Shown here in pieces: positions 34,116 to 43,409 of a DNA stretch of 64,000 bases. Both the position numbers and the translations under genes were made by a program. The notes under the pieces are model-generated. The model ran no database searches, was not told where the DNA came from, and saw only the letters and a list, made by a program, of their open reading frames with translations. Position 1 is the stretch's first letter; every line of letters begins with the position of its first letter. The DNA is from Chloroflexota bacterium (GTDB lineage Bacteria; Chloroflexota; Anaerolineae; Aggregatilineales; Phototrophicaceae), in NCBI GenBank assembly GCA_028873975.1, contig JAPPMO010000119.1, forward strand, positions 1-64,000. Reading direction: 5' to 3'.

Positions 34116-35357
34116 CTATCCTTCCATCGCGTCCAATTCGGCTTGCTGCTCGGCGATGCGCTCGGGCGTACAAGTCAGTCTCGCCAAGAAAGCGCGGTCG
34201 CGCGCTTCTCGCTCTTCCAGCGACATCGTCGGGCCGAACCGGGCTTGTCGCAATGTGGACATGCCCAATTCCGACGTGGGCATAAGAAAGGGTTCATCCT
34301 CGACCAGGGAGATGCTGGCGTCCGCCCGCTCTTGCAAGGCCGGCGAAATATCCAGCTCCAGCATGTCCGCCGTGATCATATTCACGAATACGCCCAAACT
34401 GTAAGCCGATTGCTGAGCGATGCCGGTGGTCGCGGGATTCAATTCACCGTTCAGATAAGCCGCCACCATAGCGCCGATTTGCTCGCCCAAGGCATAGTAT
34501 TCTAGGGAACCCGCGCCAACGATCGCGCCAAACCAGGACCCATCCACACCGGTGCTAAAGATGGGAATGCCGGCGTCGTTGGCGATCGTAGCGATGATAG
34601 GCAAGCCGGCCGAGAGCGTGTTGTCCAAGGGCAGCAAGACGGCTTCCACATCTTTGCTGACGAGCGCGTCCATCGCTAATGGCAAATCCGCCAAGGAATT
34701 GATGGCGGTCTGGATGACGGTAATGCCTTGCGCTTCGCCTAGTTCGGTGATTTGGCTCGCGCCATGTATGCCGGAAGCGTCGCCGGAATCGTGGAGCGTC
34801 CCGATCGATTTCAAGTCGGGATATTGCAGGAGTAGCAAATCCAGGATTTCTCCATAGTAAGTAGCGGACTCGACACCCGTGACATGCGCCGGCTTGATGC
34901 AGCTGGCATCGGCAATGCCGGTGTCAAAAAGATTCTGCACGTCGGCGAAGAAGATAGCGGGCGGGTCCGGCAAATCCAGGGTGGCGTGCACAGCTGCCAG
35001 CGTCACGGGCGCGGAAAGCGTCACCAGCACATCCGGATCGTTGTCCAAAGCAGCGGCTACCATGCCGCGAATCTGATCGAGTTGGAAATCGACAAAGTGA
35101 CGATGCAATTCAAGCTTGGAAGCCTCGGGCGCCTCGATGACAAGGCTGCCCGGCCCCTCGTCCTGGTCCATTGCTTCTCGGTCAGTGGGCTCAATATAGC
35201 CGTAAGCCTGCAAGGCATCAACCATCGCCACCGAAAAGATGCTCGTCACGCCAAAATCGTTGAACGATAAGAGGAAGACACTTGGCTTGTCATCTTGCGC
35301 AAAGCCCGCAGGCGCTGCCAAGAGCAAAAGCATTAGGGCCGTCAACAGTTTCTTCAC
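34116..35357 (-). CDS. ABC transporter substrate-binding protein, ABC_sub_bind type
   Basis: Secreted receptor of the family related to Leu/Ile/Val-type binding proteins, recognised by SVFLLSFNDFGVTSIFSVAM, repeated DVLVTLSAP and a late VFVNMITADMLELDISPAL. A signal peptide (residues 1-20, GFAQDD) is present without a lipobox. The start is GTG 35357, with AAGGGAG 8 nt upstream. Its own permease and ATPase are absent. Position as first gene of the amidohydrolase/Rieske/dehydrogenase operon suggests it binds the substrate of that pathway. Confidence 0.8.
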   Translation of the reverse strand: MKKLLTALMLLLLAAPAGFAQDDKPSVFLLSFNDFGVTSIFSVAMVDALQAYGYIEPTDREAMDQDEGPGSLVIEAPEASKLELHRHFVDFQLDQIRGMVAAALDNDPDVLVTLSAPVTLAAVHATLDLPDPPAIFFADVQNLFDTGIADASCIKPAHVTGVESATYYGEILDLLLLQYPDLKSIGTLHDSGDASGIHGASQITELGEAQGITVIQTAINSLADLPLAMDALVSKDVEAVLLPLDNTLSAGLPIIATIANDAGIPIFSTGVDGSWFGAIVGAGSLEYYALGEQIGAMVAAYLNGELNPATTGIAQQSAYSLGVFVNMITADMLELDISPALQERADASISLVEDEPFLMPTSELGMSTLRQARFGPTMSLEEREARDRAFLARLTCTPERIAEQQAELDAMEG

Positions 35358-35461
35358 GCGATTTACTCCCTTAAACCTCTATCTTTTCAAAAAGCTGGAT
35401 GGCCAAGTTATAGTGTAAAACCCGCATTTTCGGAAGTGTATCCTTTTCGATTGAAACACAA

Positions 35462-35572
35462 AAAGCTTTACCACCGAGGCCAGCGAGAAAAGCGAGAGCG
35501 CCGAGAATTGTCTGCGAAATATGCCATTTTCTTTGTGCTCTTGCGCCTTTGTGGTGAAGTTGGATTTGGCTC
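35462..35572. repeat. Short intergenic inverted repeat of the accaccgag type
   Basis: 'accaccgaggccagcgag' (about 35470) and 'tgctcttgcgcctttgtggt' (about 35539) are inverted counterparts, about 100 bp in total. It resembles the inner part of the MITE-like elements but lacks the CAGGGCAAT termini. Confidence 0.55.
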
Positions 35573-35610
35573 ATTTGAATTTCAACCGAGTTCGATACAC
35601 TACCGCATTT

Positions 35611-36606
35611 TCAGTGATTTTGCGGCCGCAACTCCCCCAGCGACCGCTCGCCCTGTTTGATATAACCCGCCACCGGACTCTCGATGCGCCCATAGGCGTT
35701 CCAGATCTTGAAGCCCAGCAGCGCCAGCAGATCCTCGTCCGCTTCCGCCACCACCTCGGGCGCGGTCGCCATGGTGAAGTTGACCTGCGTGCGGAATTGC
35801 GGCGCGACAAACGTGGTCAGGACGCCAAGCCGCTGCCCGTCACTGACGTTGGCGCCGGTGCCATGCCAGATGCGCCCGTCGAAGAGCATGGCGCTGCCGG
35901 CGACGCCTTCGGCCGGGATGCTGACGACGTCCTTGTCGCGCTCGGCATCGGGGCGGCGGCCGTAAAGATGGCTGCGCGGCACGATGCGCGTCGCGCCGAT
36001 TGCTTCCGTGAAGTCGTTGAGCATCCACATCACATTGACCACCACCGGCGGGGCGATCATGGCCGGGTGATCATCGACGCGATTAGAGAGTTCGCGGGTC
36101 AAGGAGCCGGCCGGCACCGGATTCGGTCGACGGTGGATCGGCTCCGGCATCCACCATTGATCGGTGTGCAGGTTCATGGCGATGCCGCCCGGTTTGGCGA
36201 TATTGGCGCCATAGCTGGAAAGCAGATAATCCTTACCCAGCACATGCCCGACTACTGACCGCACGGTCGGCTGCGACAGCATGTCTCGCCAGACCCTGCC
36301 CTTGTTAATCAGCATCCAGACGCGCTGGTTGACGCCGCCGGCTTTCGCCGAGAAAGCGTCACGCCTGACATTGCCCTCTTCGTCGGTGAAGGCGCCCCAT
36401 TGCTGCTTGGCGCCGCCGTCCTCAAATGCCTGGCCGCTTTCCAGCTCCGCCTGCGCTTGCTCCAGCAGCCGCTGTTTGGCGCGTGCCAGTTGATCCGGCG
36501 AAATCGCGTCCGCCACCAGGCAGTAGCCGAATTCGTCGATATTGGATTTCAGGCTGTCCAGATTTGTTGTCGGTTGCGGCAATTCTTCGTATGCCCATTC
36601 GAACAT
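35611..36606 (-). CDS. Phytanoyl-CoA dioxygenase (PhyH) family protein
   Basis: Fe(II)/2-oxoglutarate-dependent oxygenase of the PhyH family. Metal ligands are visible as LHTDQWW (H-x-D) and, distally, RIWHGTGANVSDGQRLG (His), with an Arg downstream for 2-oxoglutarate. ATG 36606 is preferred to 36666 because AAGGAG lies 6-7 nt before it and the extra residues are unconserved. The 331-residue length is normal. It is transcribed alone between a repeat and the mazEF region. The substrate is unknown. Confidence 0.85.
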   Translation of the reverse strand: MFEWAYEELPQPTTNLDSLKSNIDEFGYCLVADAISPDQLARAKQRLLEQAQAELESGQAFEDGGAKQQWGAFTDEEGNVRRDAFSAKAGGVNQRVWMLINKGRVWRDMLSQPTVRSVVGHVLGKDYLLSSYGANIAKPGGIAMNLHTDQWWMPEPIHRRPNPVPAGSLTRELSNRVDDHPAMIAPPVVVNVMWMLNDFTEAIGATRIVPRSHLYGRRPDAERDKDVVSIPAEGVAGSAMLFDGRIWHGTGANVSDGQRLGVLTTFVAPQFRTQVNFTMATAPEVVAEADEDLLALLGFKIWNAYGRIESPVAGYIKQGERSLGELRPQNH

Positions 36607-36735
36607 GTTTGTCTCCTTCGAGCTGGCACGGGATTGACTGGCCGCGGCTGCGGACCAAGTCATCAATGTGTCTGTTTATTGTGGGGGAGAATACATTAAA
36701 GCGACGGGCTGCGCAAATGAAGGGGTAATACTGGA

Positions 36736-37071
36736 TTACTTGAAAAGAGACTTAACTTTGCCTAAAGTCTCAGCGAGCACAGCGTCCGGCACTCTGGCAA
36801 AAAATCGCGCCTCGCGGAGGCGCCAGTCCATGCTCTTAATCTGATCGGCGAGCACCACCCCCTTAACTTTAAAGTTCCTGGGCAGCGGTACTTCAAAGCC
36901 ATAACCCTTCTGGCGACTTCGAATTGGAAAACAGATCAACAACTCGGAGGCGCGGTTGTAGACCCGCCGCGAAACTACTAGCGCAGGGCGGTGCCCGGCT
37001 TGCTCATGCCCCATTTGCGGATCGAAATTTATCCAAATGATGTCGCCACGGTCGGGGATATATGTCACCAC
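36736..37071 (-). CDS. mazF: MazF/PemK-type toxin (endoribonuclease)
   Basis: Sequence-specific mRNA interferase. It begins VTYIPDRGDIIWINFDPQMGHEQAGHRPALVVS, with the family's RGDI, the G-H-E-Q loop and the RPALVVS strand, and has the later ADQIKSMDWR motif containing the conserved Ser-x-D. At 111 residues it is full length. Its start GTG (37071 or 37068) overlaps the antitoxin stop, giving tight translational coupling. Part of a complete toxin-antitoxin module. Confidence 0.92.
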   Translation of the reverse strand: MVTYIPDRGDIIWINFDPQMGHEQAGHRPALVVSRRVYNRASELLICFPIRSRQKGYGFEVPLPRNFKVKGVVLADQIKSMDWRLREARFFARVPDAVLAETLGKVKSLFK

Positions 37072-37310
37072 CAGACCTCTTTGCCGACGGCAGGTCCTAT
37101 GTCGATTTCGCCGTGTCGATTCTCGGGCGTGATTTGCGCGACCAGTTCCTCGAGCGTATAGTGCGGCTCATTGACCGGGACAATGCGCAATTGCCCTTCG
37201 TCGAGGACAAGCTCAACCTTGCTGCCGAAGTCGAGACCCAAATCCAAAGCCAACTGCTTTGGAATTCGCAGCGCGCGACTATTTCCCCATTTTGAGATAG
37301 TGGCTAACAT
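37065..37310 (-). CDS. mazE: MazE-type antitoxin (SpoVT-AbrB fold)
   Basis: Antitoxin and autorepressor of the module. The N-terminal swapped-hairpin DNA-binding domain reads KWGNSRALRIPKQLA, and the C-terminal tail ending GPAVGKEVWW is the flexible toxin-binding part. At 81 residues it is intact. It overlaps mazF. An inverted repeat TGTATCT-N7-AGATACA (37323-37343) lies just upstream of its start and is the likely operator. Confidence 0.92.
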   Translation of the reverse strand: MLATISKWGNSRALRIPKQLALDLGLDFGSKVELVLDEGQLRIVPVNEPHYTLEELVAQITPENRHGEIDIGPAVGKEVWW

Positions 37311-37322
37311 TGTTTAGATTCC

Positions 37323-37343
37323 TGTATCTCCATTGTAGATACA
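37323..37343. promoter_or_regulatory. Putative mazEF operator
   Basis: TGTATCT and AGATACA are perfect inverted arms around 7 bases, 13 bp upstream of the mazE start. The same sequence, with about 80 bp of flank, recurs at 37996-38016. Confidence 0.65.
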
Positions 37344-37506
37344 AGATATATGGTGATGCGGTAATATGTCAAGAGGTTGGCTTTCTATTCTCGCGTTGAA
37401 TATCCAATCAATCTTGATGAACTCGCAATCTCGAAGTTATGTTTCAATCTTAGAATCTTTCTACCTCTGAAGAGCGACTTGGATGGAGTAGTGATTGGAA
37501 CATATG

Positions 37507-37755
37507 TCACCACCAGACCTCATTGCCAACAGGTGGTCCAGTGTCCCATTCTTGCGGTTCAAAATCGTCGGGCACGCTCGCCAGCAGCTCATCAAGATCG
37601 TAGCGCTTTCTTTTCCGAGCGCGCTTGATACGAATTTCTCCGTCTACACACTTTATGTCGACGGCGCAGTCAAAGTCTAAGCCCGCTTCCTCCGCAATAG
37701 CCTTTGGGATTCTTACAGCGCGGCTGTTTCCCCATTTTTGAACTTTGGTCAGCAT
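37507..37755 (-). CDS. Orphan MazE-type antitoxin
   Basis: A second AbrB-fold antitoxin of 82 residues, starting VQKWGNSRAVRIPKAIA and ending GPPVGNEVWW, diverged from the first copy over its middle (KRARKRKRYDLDELL). The toxin gene expected after it has gone: only GTGACATATGTTCC, matching the first codons VTYVP of mazF, remains before sequence related to the upstream flank of the first module begins. It may still bind or cross-regulate the neighbouring toxin. Confidence 0.85.
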   Translation of the reverse strand: MLTKVQKWGNSRAVRIPKAIAEEAGLDFDCAVDIKCVDGEIRIKRARKRKRYDLDELLASVPDDFEPQEWDTGPPVGNEVWW

Positions 37756-37846
37756 CTCTGCCTCCTACAGTTCCTACATTGTCGATACAGACTAGCATGC
37801 GCTTGATGTATTTCGCAATAGCATGTTCTGTCGCGCATTTCTCGAT

Positions 37847-37980
37847 CTACCAGATCTCCTTGCCGACGGCAGAGCCGATGTCGATTTCACCGTGTCGATT
37901 CTCGGGCGTGATTTGCGCGACCAGTTCCTCGAGCGTATAGTGCGGCTCTTTGACCGGGACAATGCGCAATTGGCAATTGT
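37847..37980 (-). pseudogene. mazE remnant (third copy)
   Basis: The minus strand encodes QLRIVPVKEPHYTLEELVAQ and onward to GSAVGKEIW and a stop, almost identical to the last 40 residues of the intact mazE. The DNA-binding half is deleted, and the mazE upstream flank follows directly (37989-38080). The toxin is absent. It is a decayed tandem duplication. Confidence 0.85.
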
Positions 37981-37988
37981 CCTTATTC

Positions 37989-38080
37989 GGATTCCTGTAT
38001 CTCCATTGTAGATACAAGATATATGGTGTTGCAGTAATATGTCAAGAGGTTGGCTTTCTACTCTCGCGTTGAATATCCAA
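37989..38080. repeat. Duplicated upstream flank of mazE
   Basis: Sequence from ATTCCTGTATCTCCATTG through GTTGAATATCCAA matches 37319-37406 with a few substitutions. It contains the second copy of the TGTATCT-N7-AGATACA operator (37996-38016). Confidence 0.85.
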
Positions 38081-38197
38081 GCAGTCTTGGTGAAGTTCAG
38101 CGATTGCCCGGGTTTTGCCGAGCAAAGAATAGCGGTATCGAAACTGGCTTGATACAATCTCCCGAATTGTTTATTTTGAGACCGTTTTACGAGAGAA

Positions 38198-39205
38198 ATG
38201 ATGAAGACGAGAACCGCTTTGATCGGGGCGGGCGGGATGGCGCGCCGCCACTTGCCCCTGATGATGGAAACCGGCGCCGACCTGCGCGTCATTTGCGAGC
38301 CATCGTCCAATAATTATGAAGATGCAGTAGAACTGCTTGCGGAGCTGGGCGCGCCGCCGCCGCCCAACGAGCCCGATCTGGCCGCCATGCTCGATCGCTA
38401 TGCCGCCGCGCTGGACGCGGCCTTCATCGTCACGCCGCACAATTTGCACCACGATCAAGCCAAGATGTGTATGGAAGCCGGCTTGGACGTGCTGCTGGAA
38501 AAGCCTATGGTGATGAACGCGCGCGAAGCCATCAGCCTGATGGAAACGCGCGACCGTACCGGCAAGCTCCTTGTTGTGGCTTTTCAAGGCGGCTTGTCGC
38601 CACAGATCCGCGAAGCCGCGCGCTTGATTCAGTCGGGCGAACTGGGCGAGCTGCTGAACGTGACCGGTATGGTCTGGCAGGGCTGGAAAGAAGCGACGGT
38701 GGGCACCTGGCGTCAAATACCGGAAGTCGCCGGCGGCGGGTTTATGTTCGACACGGGCGCACACATGCTCAATACGCTTTGCACCCTGGTCGGCGAGGAC
38801 TTTGCCGCCGTCGCCGCCTGGACGGACAACCGCGGTACTCCGGTAGACATCGACGGCGTGGTGATGGCGCGGCTGGAATCGGGCGCCTTGGTCACGATCA
38901 ACGGCTGCGGCGATTCGATTCCCAGTCTGGATTCAGAGATTTTCGTCGTGCTGAGCCGCGGAGTCATCCGCACAGGCATCTATGGCGAACGACTTTTGAT
39001 CCGCCGCGCCGGCGATAGCGGCTATGTGCCGGCGGATTTGCCAAAGATGCGCGGCGCTTGGGAGCAATTCACCCAGGTGCGCGCCGGCGAGATCGAGAAT
39101 CCCTGTCCGCCGGAGGTCGGTTTGCGCATGGCCAAGCTTTGGGACGCCATTGTTGAATCGGCGAGCAAGGACGGGCAGCTGGCGCGGACGCTGGCATCCG
39201 ACTAG
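38198..39205 (+). CDS. Gfo/Idh/MocA family oxidoreductase
   Basis: NAD(P)-dependent dehydrogenase. The N-terminal Rossmann motif is [13 protein letters not shown] (GxGGxA), and the family's LLEKPMVMN is present, with [16 protein letters not shown] carrying the catalytic histidine. At 335 residues it is typical. It is the first gene of a five-gene plus-strand cluster of oxidoreductases and isomerase-fold proteins; these families recur together in catabolism of inositol, sugar acids and unusual hexoses. Substrate not assignable. Confidence 0.88.
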   Translation: MMKTRTALIGAGGMARRHLPLMMETGADLRVICEPSSNNYEDAVELLAELGAPPPPNEPDLAAMLDRYAAALDAAFIVTPHNLHHDQAKMCMEAGLDVLLEKPMVMNAREAISLMETRDRTGKLLVVAFQGGLSPQIREAARLIQSGELGELLNVTGMVWQGWKEATVGTWRQIPEVAGGGFMFDTGAHMLNTLCTLVGEDFAAVAAWTDNRGTPVDIDGVVMARLESGALVTINGCGDSIPSLDSEIFVVLSRGVIRTGIYGERLLIRRAGDSGYVPADLPKMRGAWEQFTQVRAGEIENPCPPEVGLRMAKLWDAIVESASKDGQLARTLASD

Positions 39206-39261
39206 CGATTTGCCTTTACCGATAGAACGAATTATCGCAAGCAATGTAAGGAGAGCAATCT

Positions 39262-40131
39262 ATGAAGACAACAACTGGCAATTTCCCGCTCGGCTGGCGG
39301 CGGCGCAACTTCGCTTGGGAGCAAGACCTGGACGGCATGATCGCCTGGGCGCTCGCGAACGATCTGGAAGTCATCGACCTCGGGCGCGATGCCGATGTTT
39401 GTACACAAGCGGTGGTTGATGCCGGTCTGCGCGTCGGCAGCGCCGATCTGACCGTCTGGGGCGAGATGATGTCCCCCGATGCCGGGGCGCGGGCAGAGGC
39501 CGTGGCGCGCAATGCCGCATACATCAAGGATTGCGCCGCCGCCGGCGCCAAGACTTTTTTCATCTGCATGATCCCGGAAGACCCGGCCCGCAATCGCGCC
39601 GAGAACTTCGGCTACATGGTCGAAAGCTACAGCGCGCTGAAGCCGACCTTCGAAGCGCATGAAGCCTACCTGGTGATCGAGGGCTGGCCCGGTCCCGGGT
39701 CGCTGGTTTGTACGCCGGAGACCTACCGCGCCTTTATCGAACAGGTCGGTTCGCCCAATATGGGCGTCAACTACGATCCCTCGCACTTGGCGCGCATGGG
39801 CATCGACCCGATTCGCTTTCTCAAGGAATTTGTGGGTCACGTCTTCCATGTGCACGGCAAGGACTGCATGATCATCGACGAGAATCTCTATCAATACGGC
39901 AACCTGCAAGAAGCGACATTTGGCTTGCCCTACAAATACGGCGGCATGAACTGGCGCTATACTATACCCGGGCACGGCGTCTCCGACTGGAAGATCATCC
40001 TGAGTATCTTGAAGGACAACAATTACGACGGCTGCGTCAGCATCGAACTGGAAGACCACTTCTACGATGACACGGAATACGATCAGAAACAGGGCGTGTT
40101 GCAGGGTGTCAAATTCCTGGCCGGGTCTTGA
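39262..40131 (+). CDS. Sugar phosphate isomerase/epimerase family protein (TIM barrel)
   Basis: Xylose-isomerase-like AP-endonuclease-2 fold protein that would isomerise, epimerise or dehydrate a sugar. Metal-binding residues sit in VIEGWPGPG, NYDPSHLARMG, HVFHVHGKD and SIELEDHFY, the usual Glu-Asp-His-Glu order. AAGGAG precedes ATG 39262. It lies 56 bp after the Gfo/Idh gene and shares its direction, as in many two-gene pairs of these families. Confidence 0.85.
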   Translation: MKTTTGNFPLGWRRRNFAWEQDLDGMIAWALANDLEVIDLGRDADVCTQAVVDAGLRVGSADLTVWGEMMSPDAGARAEAVARNAAYIKDCAAAGAKTFFICMIPEDPARNRAENFGYMVESYSALKPTFEAHEAYLVIEGWPGPGSLVCTPETYRAFIEQVGSPNMGVNYDPSHLARMGIDPIRFLKEFVGHVFHVHGKDCMIIDENLYQYGNLQEATFGLPYKYGGMNWRYTIPGHGVSDWKIILSILKDNNYDGCVSIELEDHFYDDTEYDQKQGVLQGVKFLAGS

Positions 40132-40196
40132 GAGGCGCTTGCGCGGTTGTCGTACAGGAGCTCTGGAATTATAGAAACTGTATAGAAAAGACTCGG

Positions 40197-40215
40197 GGCG
40201 GCTCAGCGAGCCGCC
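40197..40215 (+). terminator. Stem-loop between isomerase and dehydrogenase genes
   Basis: GGCGGCTC-AGC-GAGCCGCC, a perfect 8-bp stem, 65 bp after the preceding stop. There is no T-run on the plus strand, so it may be a weak or rho-assisted terminator, or an mRNA stabiliser. Confidence 0.5.
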
Positions 40216-40239
40216 TCAGATAATACAAGGAAGAAAATA

Positions 40240-41121
40240 ATGAAAACTACAGCAGTAGTCGGCTTGGGCAATATGGGTATTGGCATGGCCAAGAATCTGC
40301 TCCAAGCTGGCTTTCCAGTGATCGGCTATGATCTGCGTCCCGACCGGCGGGACTTGTTCGCGGAGATGGTCGGCAAGCCTGCCGGGAACCTGGTGGATCT
40401 AGCGGGGACGAATGTCGTCTTTGTCATGGTCATGAGCGGCGCTCAGGTGCTGGATGTCGTAAATGGCTTGAAGGACCTGCTGGCCGAGGGCGCCACCATC
40501 ATCGTCACTGCCACCATCGCGCCTGCGGAAATGCGCGCCGTCGAAAAGGCGATTGCGGGCTGCGGGCTCAACTTGATCGATAGCCCGGTCAGCGGCGGCA
40601 AGTTCGGCGCGGATGCGGGTACGCTGACGATGATGGTCGCGGCGGCTGACGAGGTCTTCGCGGTCAATCAGGATGTGCTGAATGCGGTCGGCGAGCAAAT
40701 CTTCCATGTAGGCGCGTCGCCCGGCATGGGGCAGACTGTCAAAGCGTCCCTGCAAGCTCTGATTGGCGTGACCTTTGTCGGCATCTTCGAATCGCTGGCG
40801 ATGGGGGCTAAAGCCGGCATTAAGGGCGAAACGCTCTACGAAGTTTTCGGCAGCACCCACGTCGGCAATACGCCCTTCTTCAAAAACTGCGCCAAGCTGA
40901 TCATGGACCGGCAATTCGAAGATACGGGCAGCCACATCGGCACCATGTACAAGGACCTGGGCATCAGTCTCGCGCTGGCGCGGGAAAACGGCGTGAGTCT
41001 CTTCGCCACCAGCACAGCCTACGAGTTGTTTCAAGCCGGCATCTCGCTCTACCCCCAGGGGGACAACTGGTCAATCGTCAAGTTGTTGGAGCAGATCTCG
41101 GGGACTGAAGTTCATTGGTGA
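40240..41121 (+). CDS. 3-hydroxyisobutyrate dehydrogenase-family oxidoreductase
   Basis: Beta-hydroxyacid dehydrogenase that oxidises or reduces short hydroxyacids such as tartronate semialdehyde or L-threonate. The nucleotide motif is VGLGNMGIGMAKNLL, the substrate-binding motif is DSPVSGGKFGADAGTLT, and the catalytic lysine is in GMGQTVKASLQAL. Its 293 residues are standard. AAGGAAG lies 7-8 nt before the ATG. Position suggests it handles a hydroxyacid made by the neighbouring sugar enzymes. Confidence 0.88.
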   Translation: MKTTAVVGLGNMGIGMAKNLLQAGFPVIGYDLRPDRRDLFAEMVGKPAGNLVDLAGTNVVFVMVMSGAQVLDVVNGLKDLLAEGATIIVTATIAPAEMRAVEKAIAGCGLNLIDSPVSGGKFGADAGTLTMMVAAADEVFAVNQDVLNAVGEQIFHVGASPGMGQTVKASLQALIGVTFVGIFESLAMGAKAGIKGETLYEVFGSTHVGNTPFFKNCAKLIMDRQFEDTGSHIGTMYKDLGISLALARENGVSLFATSTAYELFQAGISLYPQGDNWSIVKLLEQISGTEVHW

Positions 41122-41192
41122 ATAGGGAAAACGATTGGCGCGGGGGCGGTTAGTCGCGTCCCGCGCGTGTGTTAGGATGACCTGAGGTCAGA

Positions 41193-42059
41193 ATGGCGAA
41201 ATTAGGCGTGATCACGGACGGGATCAGCCGCGAATTCGAACATGCGCTGAGCGTGATGAACGAATTTGGCTTGGGGCATGCCGAGCTGCAATACCTGTGG
41301 GACAAGGAAGTCGGCGATCTTGATGACCGACAGCTGAACCGCGTGCAGCAATTGGTCACGGCGCATGGCGTCTCGGTCTCCTGCATTTCCCGGCATATCT
41401 TCGGCGGCATGTCTGTCGGCGGCACGAACAGGGAATCGGCGGACTATCAAGCGCAGCTATCGGCGCTGGAACGTTGCATTGATATGGCGCAGGCGCTGGA
41501 TTGCCCGCGGGTGCGGATCATGGCTTTCCGCAAAGAGATGATCTTGTTTGGCAGCCAGGGCGCCGAGGAATGGATTGTGGCGACGGGCGCCTGGCAGAAT
41601 CTGCGCGACTTGGTGGCGCCGGCGCTTCAAATCGCCGAGGATCGCGACATCACGCTGGTTGTGGAAACCGGCAACAATGCCATGATCACATCGGCCTTTC
41701 TGGCGCGCAAGCTGATTGACGAGTTAGGTTCTCGCCATCTGAAGGCGCTGTGGGATCCGGCAAACAGCCTTTATTGCGCCGAGGTTCCCTTTCCCGATGG
41801 CTATGATGCGCTGCGCGGCGGCTACCTTGGTCACATTCATATCAAAGATGTTGTGGCAGCAATCGCCAAAGCGACCGTCGCCTGCAAGCAGTTGGGGCAG
41901 GGGCAAATGGGTCCATATTTGCCGCGGATCGCGGCCGCGCTGCGTGAAGATGGCTATGAGGGCGCCATCTCGCTGGAATCGGTGTATCGTCCGCTGGAGG
42001 GCGCATTTGAAGACGGATTCCGCGCTTCTATTGGGCGCTTTCAAGAACTGTTCGGCTAG
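41193..42059 (+). CDS. Sugar phosphate isomerase/epimerase family protein, second copy
   Basis: Another TIM-barrel protein of the same superfamily as the gene at 39262 but clearly distinct. Expected metal ligands are in LVVETGNN, LWDPANSLY, GHIHIKDV and SLESVYRP. GAGGT precedes ATG 41193 by 5 nt. At 288 residues it is typical. Two isomerase-fold proteins in one cluster suggest successive steps on the same carbon skeleton. Confidence 0.85.
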   Translation: MAKLGVITDGISREFEHALSVMNEFGLGHAELQYLWDKEVGDLDDRQLNRVQQLVTAHGVSVSCISRHIFGGMSVGGTNRESADYQAQLSALERCIDMAQALDCPRVRIMAFRKEMILFGSQGAEEWIVATGAWQNLRDLVAPALQIAEDRDITLVVETGNNAMITSAFLARKLIDELGSRHLKALWDPANSLYCAEVPFPDGYDALRGGYLGHIHIKDVVAAIAKATVACKQLGQGQMGPYLPRIAAALREDGYEGAISLESVYRPLEGAFEDGFRASIGRFQELFG

Positions 42060-42187
42060 ACAGCGCCCGCCACACGCAGATACGGCGCGAAGTACAAGGC
42101 GCGGCGGCAAAAGCTATTTATATGCAATCGCTTAGCGCGCCGATTGCGTTATAATGAGGGCGCAGGTTCAAGCGACAAGGAGGACTC

Positions 42188-43048
42188 ATGGCCATCCCAA
42201 AGAAAGAATTTGGACGAAGCGGGCATCTCAGCACCCGCTTGCTTTTCGGCGCGGCGGCTTTCAGCGATGTCACGCAGGACGAAGCCGACCGCACCATGCA
42301 ACTGCTGATCGACAATGGCGTCAACCACATCGACACGGCCGCGAGTTATGGCGGCTCGGAAGAGCGGCTGGGCCCCTGGATGGAGAAATACCGCGGCGAT
42401 TTTTTCCTGGCCACTAAAACGGGCGAGCGTACCTATGACAAAGCGAAAGCCCAGTTTGAGCGTTCATTAAAGCGGCTGCGCGTCGACGAGGTTGATCTGA
42501 TCCAGTTGCACTATCTCGTTGGCGAGGAAGAATGGAAAGTGGCAATGGGGCCGGACGGCGCGCTGAAGTATCTGCTGGAAGCGCGCGAGCAGGGTCTCGT
42601 GAAGTATATCGGCGTGACCGGCCACGATGTCGCCATCGCCGGCATGCACCTGAAAAGCATCGGCCACTTCGACTTTGATTCGGTACTGCTGCCCTACAAC
42701 TATCCCATGATGCAGAACCCGACCTATCGCGCCGCTTTTGAAGAAGTCCTGCGGATATGCCGGGCGGAGAAGCGCGCCGTGCAGACAATCAAGTCCATCA
42801 CGCGGCGTCCTTATCCGGGCGAGGGGCGCAGCCATGCCACCTGGTACGAGCCGCTGACCGACCAAGCCAGCATCGACAAAGCCGTGCACTGGGTCCTGGG
42901 CAACGAAGATGTCTTCCTCAATACCGCCGGCGATATCACGCTGCTGCCAATGGTGCTGGACGCGGCGCATCGCTTCGTAGCGCGTCCGCCGGATCACGTC
43001 ATGCGGGAGCTGGTCGAGGAAGGCGGTATGGAGCCGCTGTTTGTTTAG
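42188..43048 (+). CDS. Aldo/keto reductase
   Basis: NAD(P)H-dependent reductase of the AKR fold. The tetrad can be placed: Asp and Tyr in [16 protein letters not shown], Lys in [10 protein letters not shown] and His in [16 protein letters not shown] stands 5 nt before ATG 42188, and TATAAT (42150-42155) may be its -10 box, near an inverted repeat GCAATCG/CGATTGC. The 286 residues fit a bacterial AKR. It closes the catabolic cluster. Confidence 0.88.
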   Translation: MAIPKKEFGRSGHLSTRLLFGAAAFSDVTQDEADRTMQLLIDNGVNHIDTAASYGGSEERLGPWMEKYRGDFFLATKTGERTYDKAKAQFERSLKRLRVDEVDLIQLHYLVGEEEWKVAMGPDGALKYLLEAREQGLVKYIGVTGHDVAIAGMHLKSIGHFDFDSVLLPYNYPMMQNPTYRAAFEEVLRICRAEKRAVQTIKSITRRPYPGEGRSHATWYEPLTDQASIDKAVHWVLGNEDVFLNTAGDITLLPMVLDAAHRFVARPPDHVMRELVEEGGMEPLFV

Positions 43049-43409
43049 ATTGAAGGAATGCCATGAGCGAACTTGAACACATTCCGCCGCGCTCCGTTTG
43101 TTGCCAGCCGCCTTCGTTTTTTGCAATGGACGAATTAGCTCTTTCCCGCGCTTGAAATCGACGGCGACTGAATCGTCAGAGTTATCAATTATTTGATAAA
43201 GCGCATTTGGTATAGTGCGGTCTATCTATTTTGCCGACTCCTTATCACAACATCAGTTGGATTTGAGAGTCATTTCGAGTATCCTTTCTATATGTAGCAC
43301 TTATGCTGCAATATAAGTTACAAGATAGTTACAATCACTTCGCAAGATCCGGGTTGCGCTGCAATTTATCATAGTGGAACTTGGTGACGTCTCTTAAAGG
43401 AATGCAACA
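43049..43409. other. Intergenic transition into AT-richer DNA
   Basis: About 360 bp without a gene. Base composition drops visibly after about 43170, marking the left edge of the restriction-modification island. No insertion sequence, repeat or tRNA is visible. AAAGGAA before 43410 serves the methyltransferase gene. Confidence 0.5.

Noticed and set aside
32981..34285. 434-residue plus-strand open frame
   Set aside because: Antisense to the amidohydrolase, whose metal motifs and operon spacing support the minus strand.
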